DNA of 64,000 nt from Incurvaria masculella (lineage: Eukaryota; Arthropoda; Insecta; Lepidoptera; Incurvariidae): the NCBI GenBank assembly GCA_946894095.1, contig OX335642.1, forward strand, positions 7,947,021 through 8,011,020, in the 5' to 3' direction. Both the position numbers and the translations under genes were made by a program. The notes beneath the pieces are model-generated. The model searched no databases and had not been told where the DNA came from. It saw nothing but the letters and a program-made list of their open reading frames with translations. Below, in pieces: positions 30,801 through 41,241 of this stretch (position 1 is its first letter; every line of letters starts with the position of its first letter).

Positions 30801-31562
30801 ACCTAATAAGTAAGTTATTTCTTTCTTTTACTTTTCTAATTTTCCAAGAGACCAATTGTCCGGATTTTTTATCATCTGGATTGCCTTCCCAATTGAACCG
30901 GATAATCGGTGTTCTACGTCCGAAGTTGGTTCCTAAGTAACATATGACTTCCCTACAAAACTGCGAGCAGCAATGCAACAGTGACGTTATGCAACGATGA
31001 TCGTAAAAAGAAAATCTTCACCATTTTCCATTCACGGGAGCGGCAACAAACAAATTGATGCCGTTTCCGATGCAGAAAAATATCCTATTCAACGACCCAG
31101 CTACCCCACCGTAAGCACACATCTGCTGTCAAACCCACCCTAGAAAACAAATCATATTAGAAACACAATAGAGCTCAATTTCAAATGGAAAATGTTCAGG
31201 GATCTACATCGCCTTCCTGAAAACTGAACTCTATACGTCTCGCAAATAACGCAATTTTCAAACGGAACTTTAGCTCACAGGTTTGAATGTAAATAAAGAC
31301 AAGGTTCGAATTGCGAGCGAATGTAGACCATAGAGGCGAGACACTAGGGTTATTTTCCAAAACAGCCCGAGCAGAAAATGTCAGCATTGCAAGCGGCCAT
31401 TAGTTGAAGCCACCGAGCAGAACGATAGGCTCTCAGTCTTTACAGAACCAACTAGGTGTCATGAGGACGGTAATGAAAATAGTTCTCGTAGAAAAATCGG
31501 GCACAGGCTGCTGTGTATGAATAAACGAGCAGACACCTTGACTACATATTATAGTTCTGGAG
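30801..31562. other. Unassigned sequence
   Basis: Nothing recognised on either strand. Confidence 0.4.
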
Positions 31563-31858
31563 GTAAGTGCGGCTCGTGGCTCAGGGGCAGGTGGACTTGC
31601 CTTCCATCCCGGAGGTCTACGTTCAAATCCCCGCCTCGTTCATGCACCACTGTCTTACTTTTTCTGAGTTGGCCAAGTGCATTTAGTTACGAATGTGAGC
31701 TGAGAATGAACAATGGTCGAGCGGTAATGGAAATTGTCCGTGTTTTCCATCCAGTTCAATGTAACCGTGCAATTTATAAGGAAGGTCCTAGCATGGTACC
31801 TAGTTGCACCAGGTGTTTTGGCATTTGAGTAGGTGAGTTATTAGCCATCAATTTCCAG
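31563..31858 (+). mobile_element. SINE J with a diverged tRNA head and internal deletion
   Basis: Head GCGGCTCGTGGCTCAGGGGC (A box) with GTTCAAATCCCC (B box) and CATGCACCACTGTCTTACT, then body words ATGGTCGAGCGGTAATGGAA, TTTCCATCCAGTTCAATGTA, GGAAGGTCCTAGCATGGTAC, TTATTAGCCATCAATTTCC. About 80 bp in the middle of the body is missing. Confidence 0.75.
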
Positions 31859-31887
31859 TCAAATCCCTCGCTTTGAAAATGGTCTGG

Positions 31888-32036
31888 GGCTGAGATAAAT
31901 AGTCGCAACTGTAACTATCACTAACCGGAAGTAATTTCACAGATATTTGACTGACATTTGACATTGACTTCAAACTGTCCATAATAGTGACGTGTTTAAT
32001 CATACGTAGACGTTGATTTCGATGTTGTCTTTAGTC
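31888..32036. mobile_element. Chimeric MITE: family C left end joined to family D right end
   Basis: It opens GGCTGAGATAAATAGTCGCA (family C) and continues to CTAACCGGAAGT; from about 31960 it reads CAAACTGTCCATAATAGTGA, CGTGTTTAATCATACGTAGA, CGTTGATTT (family D right arm) and lacks D's GGCCC end. Confidence 0.6.
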
Positions 32037-32534
32037 ATTAAAATTGTACCCACCGCTCTTCCCCCCTGGATTCACGCCCGCCCCTTTACAGCGATCGCAA
32101 CCCCACTTTCCTTCTCCCGTTACATCCTACCCCCTGCACAGCGGATGCCCGATGCCCCAGGGCGTGGAAAAATCCCCTCGGCAAACAAGCCGCAATCGCT
32201 CCATCGATTACGGAGAGGTCATTATAAAGCGGAGCCTTCTCGTAATATCGTTGAAGCGCTTGTTGCGAGATCTTCCACTTAGTAAACGCCCCCAGCTCCG
32301 CTGGCTTGAGATCTCATTTCATTATGACAATGCTGTTACAATAACAAGACGTAGCCGCAAGACGAATTTGGTTTACGGATTTGTAAAAAACAATTTGATT
32401 ATTCTAAGGATAATCATAGAAATGTTGTGGGAAAAATCTGTTCTGCACGTTTTAACGGACAAGGCAAGTATTTAAAGTAAGTATGTGTTTAGGGTTAGAG
32501 GTTGTTTGTATAGAACTGGGAGGTTAATATCATA
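32037..32534. other. Unassigned sequence
   Basis: C-rich up to about 32170, then AT-rich. Overlapping frames there (to 143 codons at 32044-32475) are not recognised and lack any motif. Confidence 0.35.
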
Positions 32535-32612
32535 AGTTAACTCGCTAGGTGAATAGCAGGCGAACAAGCAAGAGAGTGATTAAATCTGATGTTTAGTTGC
32601 ATTTTCACATTC
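32535..32612 (+). mobile_element. MITE I left-arm fragment
   Basis: GTTAACTCGCTAGGTGAATA, GTGATTAAATCTGATGTTTA, GTTGCATTT as in the other I copies; the right arm is absent. Confidence 0.55.
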
Positions 32613-32639
32613 AATGTGACGTTCAAGAGCAGCTTCGGG

Positions 32640-32765
32640 TCGCATAGACCACAACGAATGACCGAACGGGTCAAAAACCGAACCGGTCAGAAAGACCCGT
32701 TCAATTTCCGGGTCGTTCGTTCAGACCCGGATCGCGAAAGTCTCGCGAACGACGCAACTCTAGTA
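32640..32765. repeat. Cluster of GACCCG/CGGGTC words
   Basis: Six or so copies of GACCCG or CGGGTC, with ACGAATGACCGAAC and CGTTCGTTCAGACCC, in about 110 bp, able to pair with each other. Possibly the core of a decayed inverted-repeat element. Confidence 0.45.
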
Positions 32766-33169
32766 AGATATTGATTGCAACTTTTAAACTATATCATTTA
32801 TCACCTAGCCTACCACACAATAAATGAAAATGGTAAATAATCCGAAACCGCAGCAAAAAGAGCCGAAAGAGAGAATAAAACGTTGGAAATAAAGTCAGCA
32901 GTAAAAAATCGCTGTTTCGTACACAACACGAACTAATAAACGCACATCACTGTTTTACGGCAAAGATAAACCTGACACTGCGACTGTTGCGCCGAAAAGC
33001 GCAACAAAGTGGAAAAACCGTTCCCGCGTGTCGGTTTTACGTGGACGTAAAATTAGTGCTGATGCGGCGAGATATTGTAGAAAACATTAACTTGGAAGTG
33101 GCCGAACGAAGGCATGATAGGACCTGAATAAAGGTGAAACTGCAGGCATATTTCCTGGGGCGTTACCAT
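32766..33169. other. Unassigned sequence
   Basis: Nothing recognised. Confidence 0.4.
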
Positions 33170-33316
33170 GGTAAATAAACCACCAGGTGAATAGCAAGTG
33201 GATAAGCAAAAGAGGAATGAAATCGGATGTTTAGTTGAATTTCATACCATACGAAATGCATGTTAACGTCAGATTCAATCACCACTTGCCTGTTCACCGG
33301 GCGAGTAACTTTACTA
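33170..33316. mobile_element. Palindromic MITE family I, copy 2
   Basis: Left GTAAATAAACCACCAGGTGA and GATGTTTAGTTGAATTTCAT; right CACTTGCCTGTTCACCGGGC and GAGTAACTTTAC. It is not interrupted, so it shows the pre-insertion form of the copy at 24.1 kb. Confidence 0.75.
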
Positions 33317-33339
33317 TGAACCACCCTGTGCAGTTCTTA

Positions 33340-33450
33340 CGTGTCCTGGGCTTACCCCAGGACTCCATTTAGTGTAAAGAACAGATTCTTAGAGTCCAGA
33401 ATCCGTAAGCGAACTAACTACCGTCATTGCGTCCGTTACCGGCAGGAACT
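33340..33450 (+). repeat. Repeat family A fragment
   Basis: CAGGACTCCATTTAGTGTAA, GAATCCGTAAGCGAACTAAC and TACCGTCATTGCGTCCGTTA, diverged. It carries a local CTGGGCTTACCCCAG hairpin. Confidence 0.4.
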
Positions 33451-33454
33451 TGCA

Positions 33455-33710
33455 TCCCTTATTCCTCCCTGCATCCTACCTATATCCGGAGCACCCGTCG
33501 CCGTCGTAGAGAATCAGAGCACCCCCTTGTGGTTAACGTTAGGTTTTGGAGACCGAACCGTTTCTCAAACTAATTTCTCTACCGCACTGCTGTCTGCCAG
33601 CGGGTGCCTTTAGTTCTGGAATGGCTGAGCGTGGTTTCGCGAGGCGAGGTGTATCAGGTTTTTAGAGCACCTTTGGTCCTCAGCACAGCCAGCCGTACAA
33701 GTTTTTCATA
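33455..33710 (+). pseudogene. LINE RT C-terminal remnant, copy 2
   Basis: The frame VVNVRFWRPNRFSN, stop, FLYRTAV corresponds to the RTNRFSxSFxxRTAxLWNSLP region. The DNA matches 13905-14240 (GAGAATCAGAGCACCC, TTGTGGTTAACGTTAGG, AGCGAGGTG/GCGAGGCGAGGTG, CACAGCC, TTTTTCAT end). Confidence 0.65.
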
Positions 33711-33866
33711 AAACATAACAATACAATAACACGTCGCTACGTTGACACCATACGAATAGTTTTCATCACCATTCCCGTTCTTATTAACTCGCTGTGTGAA
33801 AACCTGCCCCATGCATCGCGGGAGCGTGTCACACTGAATCGGTAATCCACGCGAACCGTGACACCT

Positions 33867-34274
33867 GGGGGGGGGGGGGGGGGGCGTCCATTAATTACGC
33901 CTTTTTGGCGATTGTTTTTTAGACCTCCCGCCACCCGTTGTGAGATGTCGTGAGATTTTTCTCGACCCGCTTCCTCCCCTTCTAATCTCACATGAGATTT
34001 TTCAAAATACGTATTTTTTGTGTAAATACGTTAACCTGTGCATAATTGCGTTGGATTTATTCAAAGTGATCATTCATAACACAAGGTTTTAAATGGGAAG
34101 CTTCTATATTTTGTGAGAAAAATGTTTTACCTAATTTTAACCCATAGTTTTATCGCAATAGTACAATGTTTCTTGCGTAAAAATTAATTACGTGATATTT
34201 TCCGCGATCCCCCCACGTGAGATTGGCTCGACACCCGACCCCCTAAAGTTCTCACGTAAATAATGGACGCCCCC
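33867..34274. mobile_element. MITE family Q with an 18-G terminus
   Basis: Left GGGGGCGTCCATTAATTACG (end of the G-run 33867-33884), right ACGTAAATAATGGACGCCCC. Flanks TGACACCT and TGACGGCT match at 6 of 8 positions, hinting at an 8-bp hAT-like duplication. The interior also shows opposed CACGTGAGATTGG / GTGAGATTTTTC words. No coding capacity. Confidence 0.7.
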
Positions 34275-36439
34275 TGACGGCTGGGGGGCTCTCTCTCAAT
34301 AGAGAAACAGGTCACTAGGTGCAGAGAATATTTCGCACACGATGGAAACACAAAATGTGACATTTTTTATATTTTTGCAAGATTCATATGGCAACACTTT
34401 CGGTAGGCAAGAAAGCGATAAGAAAATATTTAAAATCGAATTTATGACAAGCTTCTCGCACACCGCTACATCAATCGCAAGCTTTGAGAAAAAACTCTCG
34501 CCTGGGCCAGTAAAATTTTCATTCAAACAATACCAATACAGCCCTCCGAAACCAAGAGACGCATCAAGCTAAATCCAGCTAAATCTTGAAATCTTGAAAA
34601 CAGAGCAATGTGGAAGATACTGCTTCTTTATCACGACTTGTGGCATCTAGGTGACCTGCCCTAAATGATCTGTCAAAGTTGACAGAGACCTGACAAAATA
34701 ACGAAAAAAAATCAAATCGGTCCAGACGTCTTCGAGTATTTGGTGGACATACATAAAAAAAAGTTTCCGACGAATTGAGAACTTCCTCCTTTTTTTTTTA
34801 AATCTATATAGGTAAATGAAATGACTAAATATAATACTATTTCGAAAATATGTTTTTCTAAATTAGGCTGATCAAATGAAGCCGTGAAAAGTGAAAAGAA
34901 AATATCACAAAAACATAACTTATAATATTTCATTTTAGACTTTGTGCTGATCAATTACATTAAAAATAGTTTGAAGACAAACAAAAGCTCTTCTTTTCCA
35001 CCAAACCTTATTCTAACCGTATCATGGATTAAATTGTTCACCTAAGAACTCGTAAATAGGACTTGAGACGAATGAAAGTTATGGACGTTTCTAATGTGAC
35101 GACGCTCATGCGACACCTATAACAAGAATTGTGTTTTCGTCCCCATTCTCACGTTCAGACGTTCATCTCTCTGTCAGCGGGTAATGCGGTTCTGGCGTGT
35201 CACAGAACCGTCGCTTTGTCATGATCCGATTTATTTACGAGGATCGCGTGGCTTTCGCCCCCGTCGACTCTGCAGTGAACGAGACAAACTACGCAGTCGA
35301 GGAGGCCTACCAGTGTACACTCGCTTAGAGGAGTGCGTAATTTACCGAGAATCGTGGTTTTCGGGCGACCAGAATGAAACTAATCAATTTGTTTTCGCAG
35401 GCGGTACGTTACGCAGACGTCGAGGCGTCGGATGGAAACCCTACCCCCTCGCCTTGATGGATACAGATCTAAAGCTAGGGCTTGTCATTACTTTCGGCGC
35501 TCGCTGGTCAGTGTAACGTCGTTGTTGGCTGGCCCTATCTGTGCACCGTCGCCGACACTTCACGTCAGGTGGCACTTTTATCGACGATTTCCCACAAGCG
35601 CACTAAATACTTCCCATCCTTAAAACTTGCCATGTTTTAGGCACATCCCACTTTCGTCCGGATCTGAAATTCGATCCGTCACACACTCAGAGTTCCGGAG
35701 GAATAATGACAGCTGTTAATGTTGCACAGATGGAAAGGCAAAATATCTTTATATGGAGCCTTAGGTAAACACTAATGTTAACGGTAAATGAAAAGATGGG
35801 GAGTAAAACGCACTGTTATGGTTAACCGGTAACCACTGGCGTAAGTAATAGCTGCGTAGATGACAAAACGATAGGTACGACACTCGTTCTATCCATAAAA
35901 TTGGCGCACACGGGTTTCCAGTGCTCCAGAACGCCATCGTCGCCATACTGAAGTCACCTGACAAGTACGTCACCCAGTCGTTATCTCCAATCACTTGTCT
36001 TTCAAATTAGTCAGAAATCTGATACAGCCGATTAAAACGTTTTGAGGTATTTTTAGTTTTTCCAGAAGAGAAAAATAATTACGCCCTACGATGTCCCAAA
36101 TAGGCCGCGTTCAACTTAGACAGTTAATAACAGCCACAGATTATAAAAATAGGCTTGTGGGTCCTGTTTAAAGAACCAGGGTTTTAAGTAAAAACATGAT
36201 TATACTGCTCACATTTTTTTAATATCTCGTGAAAAACGCGATCACGCGAACAGAAACAGCAAGCGCCAAGTGCCGCGCTCCATCCATCAACTGAATTTAA
36301 TTAAAAAATAAAATTACCACCGCAGCACTCTGTCGTCCTGCCATTGGAAATACATATGGAATAACGCTCCCGATTATACAACAGGGGACAGCGACGGTTT
36401 TGTTTACACCATTGGTTACTTTTTTAACTAGGCACCGAA
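34275..36439. other. Unassigned sequence, no repeats recognised
   Basis: One of the longest blocks without identifiable repeats. At 35184-35516 a 110-codon + frame contains a GTTTTCGCAG acceptor (35391-35400) just before GTLRRRRGVGWKPYPLALMD; I do not recognise it and it may be chance. The rest is AT-rich with no signal. Confidence 0.4.
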
Positions 36440-36826
36440 GGCGGCTCGTAGCCTAGTGGCGCGGGGACTGGCCTAGCGTACCAGAGGTCTGGGTTCGATT
36501 CCGACATGCACCACTGTCTTTGTCTTTCCGAGTTTGATAAGTGCATTTCGTCACGAATGCGAGCTGCTCCATGGTTCGGAATCAATGTAAAACTGTAGGT
36601 CCCCTTCCCCTACTAGGTGGTAGGGTTTAAACCCACCTGGGTTGGTACCATCGCATTGGATAAAAAGATGGTCGAAGCGGCAATGAGAAATTGTCTGTGT
36701 TTTCCATCCTGTTCAATGTAGCTGTGCTCATAAAGGGAAGGTCCTGGCTAATTCCTTCAGGAATGTGGTGTATTCGGCAAATATCATAACGGTAGTTGTG
36801 TGGGCTAATACCATACCCAATGTCAG
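36440..36826 (+). mobile_element. SINE J, near full length
   Basis: Head GCGGCTCGTAGCCTAGTGGC (A box) and GGTTCGATTCC (B box), CATGCACCACTGTCTTTGTC, then CGTCACGAATGCGAGCTG, TGTAAAACTGTAGGTCCCC, TACTAGGTGGTAGGG, GTTGGTACCATCGCATTGGA, ATGGTCGAAGCGGCAATGAG, AAGGTCCTGG, AATGTGGTGTATT. A useful reference copy for the family. Confidence 0.85.
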
Positions 36827-36995
36827 GACATTCAATTTATATGAACTGGGTGAAAAACACGCACAATTTATTATTGCCGCTTCATCCAGGGTATTATTCA
36901 ATTCGGTGCTACCGACCCGGGCGGACTTAACCCTGCTACCTAATAGGGCACAGTTCGCATTCGCAACGAAATGCACTCAAATAATTAAAATATAA

Positions 36996-37884
36996 TCTAA
37001 TAAATATTATAAAGGGGAAAGTTTGTAATGATGGATGGATGGATGGATGTTTGTTACTCTTTCACGTAAAAACTACTGAATGGATTCTAATGAAACTTTA
37101 CAATAATATAGCTTATACATCAGAATAAGACATAGGCTACAATTTATAAAGATATTGTGCCCATGGGCTTTAGAACTTTCACGGGGCTGCGAAAACGATG
37201 CCGATAGCGCTACTTCACACCGGGGGGAGCGGGGCCGTGGGCGGTGGCGGGAGCGGGGCCGAGGGCGGGCCGGGCGGTCCGACGGGGGCGGGTACAGCTT
37301 GGTATTTCCCGCAACTTTAGGACTACTTGGCAAAATCCTTGAGAACCAATTACTCGATTTAGATGCAGATTGTATCTACGTCTAGCCTGATTTTACTCAA
37401 AACTTTTAGGCTACATAATATAACGCTTCATTACCTTATTCTTATAACTTGCGAACCACTAACCCGATTTATGTGCGTATTTTATCAATGTATAGGATCT
37501 CTGGGAGCTGTCAGGTTCGAGATGGGTTACTGTTTTCGATGTTGAGGCTGGCTGTGGGTTGGAGTCCACGCAAAACTTACCTACGTTACACGTTACTTAC
37601 TTACTAGGTAAACAATGTTGCAGTGCAAGTGCAGAAAGGTTCTGGCGGCAAATGCTTTTTTTATAAATAGCCACCAAATGTCAACGAAGCTCTAAATGGG
37701 AATTATTGGATGTTTCTCATTAAATCATGCTATTTCATCTCGAACGATCTTGATTAAATTTGGTAGATGGATACATTGTCCTGGACCAGTTTGACCCTAT
37801 TTTGGATCAGTCATGTCGGATACTTTTTATCCATGAAATAATTTAGCCGACGCTAACCCGAGCGGAGCCGGGTACCGCAGCTAG
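36996..37884 (+). mobile_element. Complete non-autonomous Helitron, 889 bp
   Basis: A (36995) then TCTAATAAATATTATAAAGG ... ACCCGAGCGGAGCCGGGTAC-CGCAG-CTAG (37884) then T. The CCGAGCGGAGCCGGG region can form the expected 3' hairpin. Inside: (GATG)n at 37031-37050, the Helitron body words, a very G-rich block (37205-37300) and a captured SINE K fragment (GATGGGTTACTG ... GGGTTGGAGTCCACG, about 37520-37571). Confidence 0.88.
37205..37300. other. G-rich block with quadruplex potential inside the Helitron
   Basis: Many GGGG/GGG tracts with short loops on the + strand (CGGGGGGAGCGGGGCCGTGG and on to GACGGGGGCGGGT). Composition is unlike the flanks, suggesting a captured or expanded segment. Confidence 0.55.
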
Positions 37885-39094
37885 TTAGAAATAATTCAAA
37901 TAATTATCGAACCTTCTCACAAATTTTCACGGTTGAGAAATGCAACCTGTAGAGGAGACCAGCGTAACATACGAAATCGAAGACGCTTCGCTCGGTCAAC
38001 TGGTTTCGCAGAATTTGCATGACACTCGACTTACGTGACTGAACCCGTGCCACGCCCTCGGGCTACGATGCTGAGTCGTTTGCCACGGACAGTGACCACG
38101 CATGCCATAATGCAAAACGTCGCACGCTCCGCGTCGCACCGTGCGTATTCGTCCCGAGAGGAAATTGCTCTCGACATTCGTCGGACGACTTGATATACGA
38201 ATAGACAGTGTTGGGACCATTGCAAGCAATACATTGTGCGAGATTTTCCATTAGAAAGAGAGTAGTCATTCGCATTAAAAGAAATCTCCTCTTTCACATA
38301 TGCCATTATCAATTTCTACAGGAGCTAAAATATGCGAAGGTACCTAAGTCTAACAAAAGTCTAACAATCGCAATCGGAATTTCCCCACCACGCGCAAGCG
38401 GCTACGCCGAAACCAAACCCAAACTAATTTTCGTTCTGCGCAGCTGTTTGCACGGGACCGGCCAAGATTCACCGCGCCAATTATATTTAATGGTTCTTCC
38501 TCTAACGATAAAAATATTTTTGTTCACGTATATTTCCGTCAATAAAAAAAAAAGTTCAGAACTCTTTTGAATAAAGGTATAAATCTACATAAAACTTAAT
38601 TGTTTGTTTATGCATAATTTTATTTTAATATAATATTATTATTGCTTTAAAATTTGACAAACATGTTTTTTTATTAATATGCACTTCAAAACATTCTAGC
38701 GAGCAATTTATCAGTCTGAAGTTCCATTTTAACTTACTGAGAACTTAAATTACCATGGCGCTTCGAGTTGACTAGCCTTACTGCCTTAATATAATTTTCC
38801 GCGCACATACATATATTGCATGAATAATGTTTTTAAGTTTCAAGGATTATACAGTGTCCTACTAAAAGGGTCATTTCGGCAAGCTTTTGTTGCCTAAAAC
38901 ACTTGCCGTTAACACTTTGTAGACTCGCATACGTATTCATGTTTAGCCTTTGATAATGACCATCGTAACATTGTGTGAGTAACACTTAGCAAGATGGCGC
39001 ACATAGAGATCGCGGGAATTGAAAAGACATCACAAAATATGTATTTGAGACAAATAATATGATATATTTATTATAAAACTGGACCATATTTACT
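37885..39094. other. Unassigned sequence
   Basis: GC-balanced at 37960-38190 with three overlapping - strand frames, none recognised; AT-rich after 38550. Confidence 0.35.
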
Positions 39095-39275
39095 GTCACT
39101 ATGCTAGCACAACACACCGCATTCGCAAGGGCATCAGGTGCGATGCCAGGATCCTTTTCTTTGTATAAACCAGGCTACAATGAAATATAAATGGAAAACA
39201 CGGTCAATTTTCTTTTCCGCTTCGACCATCGTTCATTCAGTGCCATGGTACCAATCAGGGCGGGATAGATACCTA
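39095..39275 (-). mobile_element. SINE J, truncated
   Basis: CACACCGCATTCGC, GGTGCGATGCCAGGATCC, TGGAAAACACGGTCAATTTT, CCGCTTCGACCATCGTTCAT, GCCATGGTACCAATCAGGGC. Confidence 0.7.
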
Positions 39276-39389
39276 AATATCTATCACTAGTAAGTAAGAA
39301 TGAAGACCTACGACTTTAAGTGTAATCAGAAACATGAACGACGGATCCTTTAGTCTTAGTATCCTTAGTACTTACGCCACGCAAAGGAA

Positions 39390-39790
39390 GTGCAATGAGC
39401 CCGTTTGTATTATTTTGCGTGCCGGAACCCATACGGCAGGGCAACCGTGATTCGAATATAAATAAAATACAAATTTCCAGTGACAAAGGGTCGGCCATAA
39501 AAATTTTGAGGCTCGAATTAGGGCTTTCATGGCTGCAATCAGTGTTTAGCGACGCAACCACATTGCGTGCGGTAATGGCGGCAAATGAACAGATTACCCC
39601 CGCCAGAGCTACATGCAAATGAGAGCCGACATTAATTTGCTGTTTGCCAAAGTAAAGTCCATTTTATGTGTGTCATTCGAATTAAAAGCTCTTAATTGCG
39701 GGCGCAGATAAAACGAGTCGATGCAAATTGGGTCCGATTGCAGATTGGAACAGTTCTGCGGGAATCGGAAAAGAGAACGTAACAAACATG
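39390..39790. promoter_or_regulatory. Candidate conserved regulatory block with two POU octamers
   Basis: Unique sequence carrying two exact ATGCAAAT octamers (39613-39620 and 39721-39728), ATTAATTTGC (39631-39640), TTAATTG (39692-39698), AGATAA (39706-39711), GCCATAAAAA and GTAATGG. No repeat partner. Overlapping frames (39316-39622) on both strands are not convincing proteins. This density of homeodomain/POU/GATA words resembles insect enhancers. Confidence 0.3.
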
Positions 39791-40224
39791 CTCCGGGGGG
39801 GTTAGTTAAAGTAGATGGCGCCCCGACGGCGGTTCATTAGTATGTATGCTGTAGGACCTTAAAATAGGAAGTTACAAACTATAACTGTATTGGCGAGCAC
39901 AGTAACCTGTTACATATTTAGGAGCGATTTTTCAATGGTCTCATAATCAGTGAGATAAACTATTCGACAAATTTATTTACACCGCTGCTAATCCATTCGT
40001 TAATCGTACGTTAATCATGTTTTTGTTAGTAAAATTAATAAAATAATAGCGCTAGAAGACATGATCCTCCGGTAAAACCAACCGTCTTTTGACATACGTA
40101 AATTTGTGCTATCATACCGTGCTTATCTAACGATTGAAAAATCGGCCCTAAATGTTATGAATCCATTTATAAAAAAGGCTAGTATTCGTGCCATTAACAT
40201 AAAAAAGTTTTGCAGTATAGTAAA
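39791..40224. other. Unassigned sequence
   Basis: Nothing recognised. Confidence 0.4.
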
Positions 40225-40870
40225 AAAAATCGGCGTCATGCGTCAGCCGGCGGACAGCTCAAACCTGCGAAACGGTACGACAAGATACAAGATGGATACA
40301 CGTTAACACGTCCAACGGTTGGTACCGTCACGCGGGGTTCATTCGACGATGTGTTGAGATGTAAAGGTGGGTCAGTTCTTGAGACCCACGGTTATTGCGA
40401 TACAGACTGCTTAGCGTTTTATACATGTTCGACCTTCAAGTCAACCCAATACATTGCAGTGCATGCTGATTAGCTTCTATGCATCTGTTTGTTGCATGTT
40501 AAAACTAAGAGCTACAGTCGCTACAGATGCGTTCCGGTCCGTTTTGGGACGGTCTAATGCGTCGGCCGGCGTACAGGTGAAACCAGCGAAACTATAGGTA
40601 CGACAATAAGGATTTAAGTTAACACTTCTAACACTAATGTGAACCGCCGCTGCAGCGGTGCCATCTCGCGGAATTGATCCATCGACGTGTTCTGGTCCGA
40701 TTCGGGACGGTCCAATGCGTCAGCCGGCGTGCAGCTAAAACCTGCTAAACTATATATACGACAAAATGGATCCAAGATAACTCGACCAACGCCCATGTCA
40801 ACCGGCATCTCGCGGGGTTGATACATCGATGCGTTCCGGTCCGATTTGGGACGGTCCCATGCGTCAGTAG
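40225..40870 (+). repeat. Degenerate ~150-bp tandem repeat
   Basis: The words GGACGGTC.AATGCGTC.GCCGGCG then ...AAACC.GC.AAACTATA, ACGACAA.ATGGAT, CATCTCGCGGGGTTGAT, CATCGATGCGTTCCGGTCCG recur. The GGTC.NATGC landmark is at 40551, 40709 and 40853 (steps 158 and 144), with a diverged earlier unit at about 40232. Between units 0 and 1 lies other DNA including a family L fragment. Confidence 0.8.
40465..40525 (-). repeat. Repeat family L fragment
   Basis: GCTTCTATGCATCTGTTTGT, TGCATG, AGAGCTACAGTCGCTACAG reads as the complement of part of 20697-20830. Confidence 0.5.
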
Positions 40871-41239
40871 GGGAGGTGCCATTAATCTGTAGGCGCGTAC
40901 AGTGATGTATTAATAATTCCCGTTGCGGGCGGACACGCTACCATATTCACAGTATCATACAAGAGCGCAGTAAGTCAATGTTGCACTGCTTTTGACAACA
41001 CGCATTTATCGGTCCCTTGGAGGAGTAGATGGCAGATCAATGTTTATCAAAATTTGAACCGACCGAGATGTAACGTCCGACTTAAAGCTTATAAACTTTA
41101 ATATTACTTAACAGCCTTACTAATAAACATTGAAACCATCGCAATTCCATATAGACCGGGATAGATACGGTTTGAGAAGCACATGAAATCCGAAATGATT
41201 TTTTTTTTCTCAGAAATATATCATTTCATGTTCAATGCT
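40871..41239. other. Unassigned sequence
   Basis: Nothing recognised. Confidence 0.4.
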
Positions 41240-41241
41240 TA

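Noticed and set aside
32044..32475. 143-codon + frame
   Set aside because: Proline-rich start from C-rich DNA, then AT-rich; overlaps another frame and matches nothing I know.
36440..36512. Functional tRNA gene
   Set aside because: A and B boxes are present, but no acceptor-stem pairing or clear anticodon arm was found and the unit continues into the SINE body repeated elsewhere.
41150..41235. Poly(T) and inverted TCATTTCATG words beside MITE G as part of it
   Set aside because: TA-flanked termini place the element ends at 41242 and 41922; the flanking words do not pair with the right flank.
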